From Pseudomonas sp. KU26590 (GTDB taxonomy: Bacteria; Pseudomonadota; Gammaproteobacteria; Pseudomonadales; Pseudomonadaceae): DNA of 64,000 nt. Below are positions 8,968-17,676 of this stretch, one piece after another. The notes below the pieces were generated by a model, which saw only the letters and a program-made list of their open reading frames with translations, ran no database searches and was not told the origin of the DNA. The stretch covers positions 3,749,501 through 3,813,500 of the forward strand of contig NZ_CP110644.1 of NCBI RefSeq assembly GCF_026153515.1, read 5' to 3'. The position numbers and the translations under genes were made by a program. Position 1 is the stretch's first letter. Each line of letters opens with the position of its first letter.

Positions 8968-11634
8968 ATGACCACACCGCCGCACCTGCCAGACGACGCC
9001 CGCCCTTCTTCTTTCACTGTAGATGCCAACCGCCCCGGATTCGTCCGGGTTCGCGGTGCCCGTGAGCACAACCTCAAAAACGTAGACGTCGACATCCCCC
9101 GTGATGCGCTGGTGGTGTTCACCGGCGTGTCGGGCTCCGGCAAATCCTCGCTGGCGTTCTCCACCTTATATGCCGAAGCCCAGCGCCGGTATTTCGAATC
9201 CGTCGCGCCCTATGCGCGACGCCTAATCGATCAGGTGGGCGTACCCGACGTCGACTCCATCGAAGGCCTGCCGCCAGCCGTTGCGCTGCAGCAACAACGC
9301 GGCACGCCGAGCACGCGCTCATCGGTCGGCAGCGTCACCACCCTGTCCAGCCTGATCCGCATGCTCTATTCCCGCGCCGGCACTTATCCGCCAGGCCAGC
9401 CCATGCTCTACGCCGAAGACTTCTCGCCGAACCTTCCCCAAGGCGCCTGCCCCGAGTGCCACGGCCTGGGCCGTGTCTACGAGATACCGGAAGAGCTGAT
9501 GGTGCCGGACGATTCGCTGACCATCCGCCAGCGCGCCATCGCCGCCTGGCCCCTGGCGTGGGGCGGCCAGAACCAGCGGGACATCCTCGTAACCCTGGGT
9601 TACGACGTCGACACCCCGTGGCGCGACCTGCCGAAAAAGGACCGCGACTGGATTCTGTTCACCGACGAACAGCCTAACGTGCCGGTTTACGGGGGCCTGA
9701 CCCCGGAAGAAACCCGACTGGCACTCAAGCGCAAACTCGAACCCAGCTATCACGGCACCTTCACCGGTGCCCGTCGTTACGTGCAGCACACCTTTGCCAC
9801 CACGCAGAGCGCGCTGATGAAGAAGCGCATCTCGCGGTTCATGCGCGGCAGCCCGTGCCCGTTGTGCGATGGCAAACGCCTGAAGCGCGAAGCCCTGTCG
9901 GTAACCTTCGCTGGCCTCGACATCGGTGAGCTGGCGCAGATGCCGCTGTTGCGGCTGGCCGAGGTCTTGCGGCCCGTGGCAGCGGGCGTCTTCGCTGATG
10001 AGAGTCGCGAGACTGCTGTGCTTGATCGCGATCAAATGTCCAAGGCGAAAAAGAAGCGGGTCACTGCAGGCGGCGCGGCCCACGATGCCGCGCCCGATGT
10101 ACGCGCGACGCCGAACCTGTCTGTCGAGAAACGCCTCGCCGCTCAACGCATCGCTCAGGATTTGCTGGCGCGGGTCAGCACCCTCACCGAACTCGGGCTC
10201 GGTTACCTGGCGCTGGATCGCAGCACGCCGTCGCTGTCGTCCGGTGAACTGCAACGCTTGCGCCTGGCGACACAATTAGGCTCGCAGCTGTTCGGCGTGA
10301 TCTATGTGCTGGACGAGCCTTCTGCGGGCCTGCACCCGGCGGACAGCGAAGCGCTGTTCACGGCATTGCAGCAGCTGAAGGCGTCCGGCAACTCGCTGTT
10401 CGTCGTCGAGCATGACCTGGAAACCATGCGCCGCGCCGACTGGCTGATCGACGTCGGCCCCGCCGCCGGTGAGCATGGCGGCCACGTGCTGTACAGCGGC
10501 CCTCCCGAAGGCCTGGCCAAGATCGAGGCGTCGCAAACACGCCAGCATCTGTTCGCCGAACACACGGAACTGCGCGCCGCGAGAAGGCAGCCCACTGACT
10601 GGCTGCGCCTGGAAGGCATCACCCGCAACAACCTCAATGAACTGAGCGCAGAATTCCCGCTGGGCTGCTTCACCTCGGTGACCGGCATCTCCGGCTCGGG
10701 CAAATCCAGCCTGGTCAGCCAGGCATTGCTGGAACTGGTGGGCGCAGAATTGGGCCGCCCAGTCGTGGAAGTCGAAGCCGAAGAGTCCAGCCTCGAAGAC
10801 GACGCTCCGCAGCCCACCGGCGGGCACATCGCCGGCGGACTGAGCGCGATCAAGCGTCTGGTGCAGGTTGACCAGAAACCCATCGGCCGCACCCCGCGCT
10901 CCAACCTGGCGACCTACACCGGGCTGTTCGACAACGTGCGCAAACTGTTCGCCGCGACGCCCGACGCGCAGAAGGCCGGCTACGACGCCGGGCAGTTCTC
11001 GTTCAACGTCGCCAAGGGCCGCTGCCCGGTGTGCGAAGGCGAAGGGTTTGTCAGCGTTGAATTGCTGTTCATGCCCAGCGTCTACGCGCCCTGCCCGACC
11101 TGCCATGGTGCGCGCTACAACCCGGACACCCTCGCCGTTCGCTGGAACGCACTGAGCATCGCCGACGTGTTGCAGCTGACGGTTGAACAAGCAGTGGACG
11201 TGTTCGCCGAACAACCCGGCGTGCTGCGCTCGCTGACGGTTCTGCGTGATATTGGTCTGGGGTATTTGCGTCTTGGTCAGCCTGCGACTGAGTTGTCTGG
11301 CGGCGAGGCCCAGCGCATCAAACTGGCGACGGAGCTACAGCGCAGTCAGCGCGGCGCCACCTTGTACGTGCTCGACGAACCGACCACGGGCCTGCACCCC
11401 ACCGATGTGGATCGCCTGCTCACGCAGTTGAATGCGCTGGTGGATGCGGGGCATAGCGTGATAGTGGTGGAGCATGAAATGCGCGTGGTCGCCCAGAGTG
11501 ACTGGGTGATCGACATCGGCCCAGGGGCTGGGGACAAGGGTGGGAATGTTGTGGCGTGTGGGACGCCTGAGGTGGTTGCCGACGTGGAAGAGAGCCGGAC
11601 GGCGCCGTTTTTGCGCAAGGTGTTGCGGGGCTGA
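8968..11634 (+). CDS. Short UvrA-like excinuclease ATPase (UvrA2 type)
   Basis: 888 residues, somewhat shorter than housekeeping UvrA (about 940). It has two ABC modules: Walker [10 protein letters not shown] near residue 53 and GISGSGKSS near 573, and signatures [11 protein letters not shown] and [11 protein letters not shown]. Four CxxC zinc pairs are present ([32 protein letters not shown]). UvrA2 proteins bind damaged DNA and are linked to intercalating-drug tolerance. It follows the topoisomerase pair and ends in a strong terminator. Housekeeping uvrA is presumably elsewhere. Confidence 0.88.
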   Translation: MTTPPHLPDDARPSSFTVDANRPGFVRVRGAREHNLKNVDVDIPRDALVVFTGVSGSGKSSLAFSTLYAEAQRRYFESVAPYARRLIDQVGVPDVDSIEGLPPAVALQQQRGTPSTRSSVGSVTTLSSLIRMLYSRAGTYPPGQPMLYAEDFSPNLPQGACPECHGLGRVYEIPEELMVPDDSLTIRQRAIAAWPLAWGGQNQRDILVTLGYDVDTPWRDLPKKDRDWILFTDEQPNVPVYGGLTPEETRLALKRKLEPSYHGTFTGARRYVQHTFATTQSALMKKRISRFMRGSPCPLCDGKRLKREALSVTFAGLDIGELAQMPLLRLAEVLRPVAAGVFADESRETAVLDRDQMSKAKKKRVTAGGAAHDAAPDVRATPNLSVEKRLAAQRIAQDLLARVSTLTELGLGYLALDRSTPSLSSGELQRLRLATQLGSQLFGVIYVLDEPSAGLHPADSEALFTALQQLKASGNSLFVVEHDLETMRRADWLIDVGPAAGEHGGHVLYSGPPEGLAKIEASQTRQHLFAEHTELRAARRQPTDWLRLEGITRNNLNELSAEFPLGCFTSVTGISGSGKSSLVSQALLELVGAELGRPVVEVEAEESSLEDDAPQPTGGHIAGGLSAIKRLVQVDQKPIGRTPRSNLATYTGLFDNVRKLFAATPDAQKAGYDAGQFSFNVAKGRCPVCEGEGFVSVELLFMPSVYAPCPTCHGARYNPDTLAVRWNALSIADVLQLTVEQAVDVFAEQPGVLRSLTVLRDIGLGYLRLGQPATELSGGEAQRIKLATELQRSQRGATLYVLDEPTTGLHPTDVDRLLTQLNALVDAGHSVIVVEHEMRVVAQSDWVIDIGPGAGDKGGNVVACGTPEVVADVEESRTAPFLRKVLRG

Positions 11635-11659
11635 GGAGCTCTGTTGAGGCGTTGAAAAG

Positions 11660-11705
11660 AAACAGGCACTTGGGGCTGCCCTCAAGTGCCTGTTTGCTGA
11701 TTTTT
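11660..11705 (+). terminator. Rho-independent terminator after the UvrA-like gene
   Basis: A perfect 13-base-pair stem (AAACAGGCACTTG with its complement) and 10-base loop are followed, four bases later, by TTTTT. Placed 25 bases past the stop codon. Confidence 0.85.
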
Positions 11706-11797
11706 ATCCTCTCCGGGCTATTTGTTCCAGTCTGACCCAGCAGTGCCATTAAACTGGCTCATTCTTCAACCCGACAGACATCGTATTAAGGAACATT

Positions 11798-13450
11798 TCA
11801 AACCTTAAAGTTACCTACTTGCCGTTGGAGTACGACCCCCAGTTCTGCCAGTTCGGTGCTCGAACTGGCCGTTCTCTCGCAAGATAAGGCCGAATCATCC
11901 GCAATATTACGAACCGACGTCACACTGCGGTTAATTTCTTCTGCTACACAGCTTTGCTCCTCACCCGCGGTTGCGATCTGCCTTACCATCTGCTGGATGT
12001 TATCAATCATCTCCACGATGGTCTCAACTGAATGCCCCGTGTTTGAAACCTGTATGACAGTTTCCTCCGTCAAACCACGGCAGACTTCCATCATCCCGGC
12101 AGCCTCTTCGGCTATTTTTTGCAGATTGGTGGTCAGCGCGCCAATTTCCAGGGTTGCGCCCTGTGTCCGTTTGGCAAGTGTTCTCACTTCATCCGCCACC
12201 ACCGCAAATCCTCGACCCGCATCGCCCGCCCTTGCCGCTTCGATAGCAGCATTCAGCGCCAACAAGTTGGTTTGATCTGCAACAGACGTTATGACTTGCA
12301 ACACCCCGCCTATATTCAAGCTCTCTTTTTTTAGTTGTGCCATGGCGGCGGAAGACTTCGACACCTCAGTGGCCAGACGTTTCATTTGGGCTATTGCGTC
12401 TTTTGCCATGGTGCCGCCGGTTTGCGCCTGAGAGTTAGCGCTGAGTGCCGCATTGGCCGCATCTTCGGAATTGCGCGCAACTTCAAGGGTGGTGGCTACC
12501 ATTTCGTGGATTGCGGTGGCGACCTGGTCGATTTCAACTCTCTGATTGCCTACGCCGATGCGGGTCTGCTCTGTCGCAGCGGAAAGGTCCACGGCAGCAG
12601 CAGAGATCACCGCCGATGACGTGTTGACCTGGCTAATGAGCAGGCTCAGGCGTGACTGCATCTCACCCAGGGATGAGAGCACACTGCCGGCCACTGAGGT
12701 TTCTGCTTCGGGAATCGGGCGCAGGTCACCACTGGCAACGCGCTGAGCGATGGTAGACAAGAGGATGGGTTCTGCACCCAGGGCGCGTGACAGTCCCCGT
12801 ACGATAAGAATGGTCAGCAGTACCCCTATGGCAATTGCCAATGCGCAGAAAAACATCAAGAAACGTTGATTGTTTATATATTCGGCCTGTGACTCACTGA
12901 CGCTAGCCAGTGCATTTTTTATGTTAAAGCTTTTGTAATTATTGACGCTGGCCACCAGCTTCTTCAAAAGCGGCAGGCACTCATTATTCATCATGGTAAT
13001 CGCCGCACCATTATCGCCACTCATGGCGAGTCGCGTAATCTCCAAGGCGACAGGACCATAGACCTTCTCGATCCCCTCAATCTCAGCCACTAAATTACGC
13101 GCGTTGTCATTGTTAGCGGAAGGAGGCAATGCAGTGACGGCAGCAACGAGTTCTGATAACAGGCTTTTAACTTTCTGATGTTCGGTATTTACAATGTCGG
13201 CCTCGGACTGCCGTTCAGTGGCGGACGTGACCAGTACAAGATTGCGGGCTGAGATAGCGCGCTGCTGCGCGGAGAGCAGCAGATTATTCATCAGACCCAT
13301 GCGCTTATTCAAACCATCGACATAGTTTGAGAAACGCAGATTCGATTCATTTAAACTAATGACTGATAGCGCAGACATCAGAAAGATAATCAGCACCATC
13401 ACGCCAAAACCCAGCACCAACTTTGTCTTCACCGACAAGGAAGCTAACAT
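11798..13450 (-). CDS. Methyl-accepting chemotaxis protein
   Basis: 550 residues from MLASLSVKTK, chosen because AAGGGG lies seven bases upstream; an earlier alternative start would add 14 residues. TM1 (LVLGFGVMVLIIFLMSALSV), a roughly 170-residue helical periplasmic sensor domain, TM2 (FLMFFCALAIAIGVLLTILIV), HAMP and a signalling domain with the invariant hairpin tip (QTNLLALNAAIEAARAGDAGRGFAVVADEVR). It signals to CheA/CheW. The ligand is unknown. It is a monocistronic gene next to the prophage insertion site. Confidence 0.92.
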   Translation of the reverse strand: MLASLSVKTKLVLGFGVMVLIIFLMSALSVISLNESNLRFSNYVDGLNKRMGLMNNLLLSAQQRAISARNLVLVTSATERQSEADIVNTEHQKVKSLLSELVAAVTALPPSANNDNARNLVAEIEGIEKVYGPVALEITRLAMSGDNGAAITMMNNECLPLLKKLVASVNNYKSFNIKNALASVSESQAEYINNQRFLMFFCALAIAIGVLLTILIVRGLSRALGAEPILLSTIAQRVASGDLRPIPEAETSVAGSVLSSLGEMQSRLSLLISQVNTSSAVISAAAVDLSAATEQTRIGVGNQRVEIDQVATAIHEMVATTLEVARNSEDAANAALSANSQAQTGGTMAKDAIAQMKRLATEVSKSSAAMAQLKKESLNIGGVLQVITSVADQTNLLALNAAIEAARAGDAGRGFAVVADEVRTLAKRTQGATLEIGALTTNLQKIAEEAAGMMEVCRGLTEETVIQVSNTGHSVETIVEMIDNIQQMVRQIATAGEEQSCVAEEINRSVTSVRNIADDSALSCERTASSSTELAELGVVLQRQVGNFKV

Positions 13451-13492
13451 GTAGAAACCCCTTTGACTTTCATTATTTTGTGGCCAGGCCAA

Positions 13493-13769
13493 GAATATGG
13501 CGCACTGACACTATGGGGCGTGCATCGCCAATAGTTCAAGAAATAAATCAGAACTTTTAAAGATATATGGGATCCAGTATATAAACGATTCAATCGAGTT
13601 ATTTGTGTAAGCTATTTTAATCTAAATGAATATTTAGACTTTCGTCGCATACTAACTTTAGCGATACGATTCTAAACGCGAAGCGTTCTGTACTTATTCC
13701 AACAGTCTTTAATCGGTCCGCGAGATTGGAGTTTAAACAGTTAAGCTAATCCGGTTTGTGACAAGCCCA
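13493..13769. other. AT-rich intergenic region upstream of the chemotaxis gene
   Basis: Noticeably AT-richer than its surroundings. It must hold the promoter of the leftward chemotaxis gene. I see no convincing ORF, RNA gene or repeat in it. Confidence 0.5.
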
Positions 13770-13866
13770 GCGCGCCCTCGCCCCGACCGGGGCCCAACAC
13801 GTCGCGGTCTTTGTCAGTCACAAGCACCAGTTTCTCCAGGGAAAAAATCCCCGCCCATCGGCGGGC
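13770..13866 (-). pseudogene. Possible remnant of a phage endolysin 5' end with its terminator and ribosome site
   Basis: Read leftward, a CCCGCC...GGCGGG hairpin with a T-run is followed by CCTGGAGA and then GTG-ACT-GAC-AAA-GAC-CGC-GAC-GTG-TTG (VTDKDRDVL). The intact endolysin of the neighbouring prophage has the same layout: hairpin, T-run, CCTGGAGA, then MTVTEQDRDVL. Beyond these codons the reading decays into GC-rich sequence. It lies outside the tRNA fragment, so it would come from an older prophage. Confidence 0.35.
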
Positions 13867-13981
13867 CTGCGCGTGCGGCCATCCTGCACAAGCGTTTCCA
13901 TGAGGCCAAGGGTGCCGTGGAGGTGCCTACAGACGGAAAGTGAATTGGGGATAGACAGTCAGATTGCGGAAATCCGGACAG

Positions 13982-14017
13982 AAAAAAGGCGCCTCGGATT
14001 GCTCCGTAAGCGCCTGA
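13982..14017 (-). terminator. Terminator following the tRNA 3' end
   Basis: On the minus strand, AGGCGC-TTA-CGGA and TCCG-AG-GCGCCT pair around GCAA and run into TTTTTT. It lies just downstream of the tRNA fragment, as expected for a tRNA transcription unit. Confidence 0.75.
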
Positions 14018-14024
14018 TTCTGAA

Positions 14025-14049
14025 TGGTGCCCCGAGCCGGAGTCGAACC
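14025..14049 (-). other. tRNA 3'-end fragment: prophage attachment-site core
   Basis: The minus strand reads GGTTCGACTCCGGC then TCGGGGCACCA: T-loop (TTCGACT), 3' T-stem, 3' acceptor strand and CCA of a tRNA. The rest of the tRNA is missing; upstream sequence is prophage. Tyrosine-recombinase phages leave this fragment at one end and an intact tRNA at the other. The isoacceptor cannot be fixed from 25 bases; the pattern is compatible with tRNA-Leu. The far junction lies beyond the window. Confidence 0.75.
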
Positions 14050-14284
14050 GATTAAACAAGGCCCAGTATTTGCTGGGCTATATTGGACATCCAGTGTTTT
14101 GCTGTACTGATGGATGTACTGTTTCGCTTTCGCTGGACTATTTGCCCCCCTCCCCGGCGTCCCGCAGATGTTCACTGCCCCCATTTTTTCCCGCTTCACC
14201 AATCCCCAGCCAATTCCGGTAGGCGAGATCCCCCGAAACATTGAGAGGACCCCGCATCGGCGTACTCGAGCGTTCCCGTAACTC

Positions 14285-14428
14285 CTACTCGTCGATGAAT
14301 CCGAGCCGCTGCAATGCTTTGGCATGGCCGGCCGTCTCGCCAGTCCGGTGGTCGACTGCGTACTCGCGTCGCGCCTAATGCTCGAGCGGGTTATTCCTGA
14401 TTTTCAGTTCATGCTCTTTGACGTACAT
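14285..14428 (-). pseudogene. Small ORF after umuD interrupted by an in-frame amber codon
   Basis: Starting three bases past the umuD stop, 17 codons (MYVKEHELKIRNNPLEH) are followed by TAG and then 29 more in-frame codons that still look coding (ARREYAVDHRTGETAGHAKAL). Together they would make a 47-residue basic protein. The family is unknown. A nonsense mutation is more likely than a functional 17-mer, because the downstream part keeps a protein-like composition. Confidence 0.5.
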
Positions 14429-14430
14429 GC

Positions 14431-14769
14431 TCAATTCTTCGCATGGTCTCGGATGCTGTGCGTGACCACTCCCCAGATATCGAAGTCGTCTCCTTCCATT
14501 ATGAAGCGGTCGGGGTATTTTCGGTTCGCCGAGCGCAGCACCGTGTGACAGCTCACAAAGGCAAGGTACTTGACCAGAGGCTGCTGGTTGACGACGCCGA
14601 TGATGACTTGGCCTGCCTTGGCGTCGATCCCCTTGTCTACGATGAGCAGATCACCACAAAAGATACCCGCACCCTCCATGCTGTCCCCTTCAACCTTCAC
14701 TAGATAGGTGCCAGGCGCGCGAATGTTCAGGAGTTGGTCCAGCGAAATGTCCAAGTGGTCAGGAACCAT
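14431..14769 (-). CDS. UmuD-like S24 autoprotease without an adjacent UmuC
   Basis: 112 residues from the ATG at MVPDHLDISL; a TTG four codons upstream, overlapping the previous stop, is an alternative. The S24 catalytic serine lies in VEGDSMEGAG and the lysine in QPLVKYLAF; GDLLIVDKGIDAKAGQVI is typical of UmuD. UmuD-type proteins self-cleave with RecA and form DNA polymerase V with UmuC, but no umuC follows. It is second in a two-gene operon behind a LexA box. Confidence 0.75.
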   Translation of the reverse strand: MVPDHLDISLDQLLNIRAPGTYLVKVEGDSMEGAGIFCGDLLIVDKGIDAKAGQVIIGVVNQQPLVKYLAFVSCHTVLRSANRKYPDRFIMEGDDFDIWGVVTHSIRDHAKN

Positions 14770-14773
14770 GTCG

Positions 14774-15070
14774 TTATTCAAAGCGGCACCACCACGACTG
14801 GAAGTAGAACGCCTCCTCCACCTGCTCGATGCCGGAAATAATCAGACCCTGGGTACCCATGCTCGTCACGCTGGCATCCAAAAGCCGTGGCAAAGCATCC
14901 CGCGCGTGGCCGACGCTGTTCAAGATGAAGGCTTCCCGGGTGATGCGGCCAAGCGCGGAGCACTGGGACTCAACGATCTGCACGTCGCCTCTGAACGGCG
15001 GGATCCTGCTGAGCTGGTCTTTCGGTACGGCGACGCCCATCTGGCGGCGCGGAGTGATGAGGACGTACAT
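14774..15070 (-). CDS. Hypothetical protein, first gene of an SOS-type operon
   Basis: 98 residues (MYVLITPRRQMGVAVPKDQLSRI...). No known domain is recognised. It is co-oriented and nearly overlapping with the umuD-like gene, and it starts about 23 bases downstream of a good LexA box. Damage-inducible expression is therefore likely. Function is unknown. Confidence 0.65.
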   Translation of the reverse strand: MYVLITPRRQMGVAVPKDQLSRIPPFRGDVQIVESQCSALGRITREAFILNSVGHARDALPRLLDASVTSMGTQGLIISGIEQVEEAFYFQSWWCRFE

Positions 15071-15092
15071 GGGGAGGCTTCGCTTCTTGATA

Positions 15093-15108
15093 CTGTATAT
15101 GCGTACAG
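15093..15108. promoter_or_regulatory. LexA (SOS) box
   Basis: CTGTATATGCGTACAG fits the CTGT-N8-ACAG consensus with an AT-rich centre. It lies between the leftward umuD-like operon and the rightward SRAP pseudogene and could serve both. Confidence 0.75.
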
Positions 15109-15168
15109 TTAACTAAGCGGGACGATTGCGGTCAACACTGTATAAGCCAGTTTGCGACAGGTGACCTC

Positions 15169-15870
15169 ATGTGCGGACGCTACTCGATCTACGAGCCGAT
15201 GGACCACTACCTCAAGGAGCTTGCTCCAGAGCAGCTGGTGATCAATGGATACGACCTTCGGCCGATCGAGCGATACAACGTCGCGCCGATGACTCGCGTC
15301 GAGATCATCAGGCCAGCGGAAGGCGGCTTGAGTGTGGACAAGGTGCGTTGGGGATGGTCGCCGTTCTGGGTGAAAGGTGAAGGGAAGCGTGCGGCGCCGA
15401 TCAATGCCAGGGTCGAAACGGTTATGACAGCGAAGTACTTCAAGCAGCTTTGGCCGAACGGCCGGGAGCTGGCCCCGGCGAACGGCTGGTTTGAATGGGT
15501 GAAAGATCCGAGAGACTCGAAGAAAAAGTAGCCCTACTTCATCAGGCTTAAAGAGGAAGGCCCAATGTTCTTCGCCGCGCTGGCGGAAGTACATCAGGGG
15601 CTTGAGCCAGACCCGCAGGACGGCTTCGTGATCATCACCGCCGACAGCGATCGGGGGATGGACGAAATTCACGATCGGCGGCCTGTGGTGCTGAGCACGA
15701 GCATGCTCGGGAATGGATTGATCCAGAGACCACGCCAGAGCGCGCCGGCGAAATCGCGAAGGAATGCTGCAGGCCTACCGAGCAATTCACCTGGTTCGAG
15801 GTGAGCAAAGACGTGGGGAATGTGAGGAATCAGGGGGCGCGGTTGACCCTTCCGGCGGAAGGAGACCAGC
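15169..15870 (+). pseudogene. SRAP/YedK (HMCES-like) abasic-site protein gene, inactivated
   Basis: The start MCGRYSIYEPMDHY keeps the catalytic Cys2. Core motifs follow: YNVAPMT, RWGWSPFWVKG, NARVET, ANGWFEW. After KKK an in-frame TAG (15529-15531) stops translation, where relatives usually read QPYFI; the same frame continues PYFIRLKEEGPMFFAALAEV and FVIITADSDRGMDEIHDRRPVVLS. A one-base loss near 15700 then shifts the frame to EHAREWIDPETTPE...FEVSKDVGNVRNQGARL. Two lesions make it a pseudogene. SRAP proteins crosslink abasic sites in single-stranded DNA. Confidence 0.85.
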
Positions 15871-15945
15871 AACCGAAGATTTTTAGGCTGCCAATGCAGA
15901 GACCTGCCAGAATTCTGAGCCTTAGCGATCAAGGAATGAGCGGAC

Positions 15946-16308
15946 TTGAAAATCGTCTTCGTAAAACACATTTACAACCTCCCCAACTCTGGCGGGGGCT
16001 GGGCATTTCTTGTCGTTTTGCTGGGTCTCGGGTTGTTTTTGAAGTTCTTCTGGATATTGGCGGCGATTGTTTACCTTTTCTTCTTGGCGGCTGCGCCAGC
16101 GGTGACGCTTAGCTGGACGCTCATGGTGGCTTGCGTGTTGATAGGCGAGCAACTGATGAGGATACCGATGAGATATGCGATTCCGTTAGCCTTGGGCGCT
16201 TTTGTACTGGCAGCCATTTTCATGGGCCTCTACTCAAAACGCAGAGGCAGCAGTCATGAGACCGGCAGAATCGACCACGACCACGACGCCAACGGCGTCG
16301 GTGATTAG
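15946..16308 (+). CDS. Small membrane protein
   Basis: 120 residues from a TTG start with AAGGA ten bases upstream. Three hydrophobic stretches (GWAFLVVLLGLGLFLKFFWIL, AAIVYLFFLAAAPAVTLSWTLMV, IPLALGAFVLAAIFMGLY) are followed by a basic and then His/Asp-rich tail. It is convergent with the spanin gene and overlaps it by four bases. The family is not recognised; its location at the prophage edge suggests a lysogenic accessory gene. Confidence 0.6.
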   Translation: MKIVFVKHIYNLPNSGGGWAFLVVLLGLGLFLKFFWILAAIVYLFFLAAAPAVTLSWTLMVACVLIGEQLMRIPMRYAIPLALGAFVLAAIFMGLYSKRRGSSHETGRIDHDHDANGVGD

Positions 16309-16823
16309 TGTGCAGTGCAGGCCGTTCGAATGTAGTCCTGCGCCGCTCTCAGGGCTGCTTGATCACCAATGATCCCGGCGCGGATATCGAAAACAGATCG
16401 TCCAGCTGCTGCAGAGAGTTCGACGGAGCCTGCATCACCCACGCCGGAGGCGCTGGTGGCCTTGGACACGTTCCCGCCACCGGAACCACAACTTCCCGCG
16501 ATGCGCAGCCGGCGAGCGCCATCAGCAACAGCCCGGCGCAGAGTTTCGTTTTCCGCATTGGTTTTTACCTTCTCTTCAGTTGCGGTCCGATCTAAAGCGG
16601 CGAGGCGCTGCTCGGCGTCCTGCTGTTTGGCGAGCGCCGTGCGAGCTTGTTCTGCTCCAGCGCTTGCGATAGAGGCAAGATCAGCCTGACGGCTGGCTTC
16701 GTTCGCGGCGATGACCGTGCCGTATGCATTGGCCTGCCAGATCCAGGCGACGGTTGCGCCCGCCGCGAACAGGGCTGCAGCAGCAACGGCGACGCCGATC
16801 AGCTTCAACTGGGCTTCGGTCAC
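16305..16823 (-). CDS. Rz-like inner-membrane spanin (i-spanin)
   Basis: 172 residues from a GTG that overlaps the endolysin stop (GTGA). One N-terminal membrane helix (LIGVAVAAAALFAAGATVAWIW) is followed by a long Ala/Glu/Gln-rich coiled coil (AEQARTALAKQQDAEQRLAALDRTATEEK), the Rz plan. With Rz1 it bridges the periplasm and fuses inner and outer membranes at lysis. The Rz1 gene is nested inside in another frame. Confidence 0.85.
   Translation of the reverse strand: MTEAQLKLIGVAVAAAALFAAGATVAWIWQANAYGTVIAANEASRQADLASIASAGAEQARTALAKQQDAEQRLAALDRTATEEKVKTNAENETLRRAVADGARRLRIAGSCGSGGGNVSKATSASGVGDAGSVELSAAAGRSVFDIRAGIIGDQAALRAAQDYIRTACTAH
16349..16558 (-). CDS. Rz1-like outer-membrane spanin lipoprotein (o-spanin), nested in Rz
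   Basis: 69 residues. The signal sequence MRKTKLCAGLLLMALAGC ends in a lipobox (LAGC), and the mature part is proline-rich (PRPPAPPAW). It is wholly embedded in the Rz gene in a different frame, the lambda Rz/Rz1 arrangement. It forms the outer half of the spanin complex. Confidence 0.85.
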   Translation of the reverse strand: MRKTKLCAGLLLMALAGCASREVVVPVAGTCPRPPAPPAWVMQAPSNSLQQLDDLFSISAPGSLVIKQP

Positions 16824-17245
16824 GGCACGTCCTTGAAGAAGATGTGGCGGCCAAGCCGCAGCGTCCGATTCGACCCAGCCACCCACGTCGGAGGTTTGGG
16901 CATATACGTCGAGTAGTAGTGGGTCGCGCCGCCAGTTGGATCAGGCTCAGCCCCCTCGATGACCTGCTGCGCAGCAAGCTGACATTTGGCGAACTCGGCG
17001 GTGGGGATCTGCTTGGCGCCGCTGAGATACGGGTAATTCGGGTCGTTCGAGTTCCAGCAGCTGAACTGATACGGCCTCTGGCAAACGCCGGAATAACCCT
17101 CGCCCCACCACGATCGATCCTTGGCATCCTCCACTCGATTTCGGATCGTCCAGGCCACGGCCACCATCCCATTTATTCCTTCCCCACGCGCCTCTCCCCA
17201 CAGCGTGCGCGCCAGCACATCACGATCTTGCTCCGTAACGGTCAT
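16820..17245 (-). CDS. Endolysin: SleB/CwlJ-type cell wall hydrolase
   Basis: 141 residues from MTVTEQDRDVLARTLWGEARGEG, with GGAGAG before the ATG. The motif TLWGEARGE, then NRV, WW, YQFSCWN and the late GATHYYSTYMPKPPTW segment match the Hydrolase_2 (SleB/CwlJ) fold used as endolysin by many Pseudomonas phages. The glutamate of WGEARGE is the likely catalytic residue. There is no signal peptide, so release needs a holin. It lies just after the tail-fibre genes and far from the holins. Confidence 0.85.
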   Translation of the reverse strand: MTVTEQDRDVLARTLWGEARGEGINGMVAVAWTIRNRVEDAKDRSWWGEGYSGVCQRPYQFSCWNSNDPNYPYLSGAKQIPTAEFAKCQLAAQQVIEGAEPDPTGGATHYYSTYMPKPPTWVAGSNRTLRLGRHIFFKDVP

Positions 17246-17260
17246 CACTTCTCTCCAGGC

Positions 17261-17287
17261 AAAAAAAACCCCGCTCAATGGCGGGTT
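17261..17287 (-). terminator. Terminator between tail-fibre assembly gene and endolysin
   Basis: Minus strand: CCCGC-CATTGA-GCGGG followed by eight T residues. The endolysin ribosome site begins directly after the T-run. Confidence 0.75.
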
Positions 17288-17307
17288 GCGTTGCTGTGTG
17301 CGACGGG

Positions 17308-17676
17308 TCAGACGGCGTTGGGCGCCAAGGCTAATGGATCGGCGGCAATCTCAGGCGCGGCCGGGACAGCGGGCCAGTTCGGTGCCGATGGCCACGTCGC
17401 CTGAGTAGCGACCTTGCCGAGCGCAAACTTATAGCTCTTCCAGGCCTTGAGGCTGAGCGTCAAGGCGGCCAGCTCGACCTCGTCTTGCTCGGTGGCTGCG
17501 CCGATATCGATGCCGTAGCCGAGAGTATCAATCCGATCCTGAACACGCCGAATCTGTTCGGAAGCCGCCGCGTTGCGACTTACTAAAATCACCTTCGCTG
17601 CGGCGAATGCCTGAGCTGCCGCAGCAGCGGCTTTCATCTTCCGCGTAATCAGTTTTGACCAGTCAATGGTGCTCAT
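17308..17676 (-). CDS. Tail fibre assembly chaperone-like protein
   Basis: 122 residues. The N-terminal two-thirds are helical and Ala-rich; the C terminus WPSAPNWPAVPAAPEIAADP resembles the proline-rich tail of Pseudomonas phage tail-assembly chaperones. It is directly downstream of the fibre genes and coupled to the preceding ORF by ATGA. It probably helps fold or attach the fibre. Confidence 0.65.
   Translation of the reverse strand: MSTIDWSKLITRKMKAAAAAAQAFAAAKVILVSRNAAASEQIRRVQDRIDTLGYGIDIGAATEQDEVELAALTLSLKAWKSYKFALGKVATQATWPSAPNWPAVPAAPEIAADPLALAPNAV

Noticed and set aside
13758..13943. Plus-strand frame of 61 codons next to the attachment site
   Set aside because: Pro/Arg-rich start without ribosome site; it is antisense to the endolysin-like remnant.
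15135..15155. Second LexA-like sequence (CACTGTATAAGCCAG)
   Set aside because: The half-site spacing is three bases too short for CTGT-N8-ACAG.
14285..15870. Two neighbouring genes contain in-frame TAG codons, suggesting amber recoding by the phage
   Set aside because: The SRAP gene also carries a one-base frameshift, which recoding cannot explain, and ordinary genes across the window end in TAG. Independent decay is simpler.
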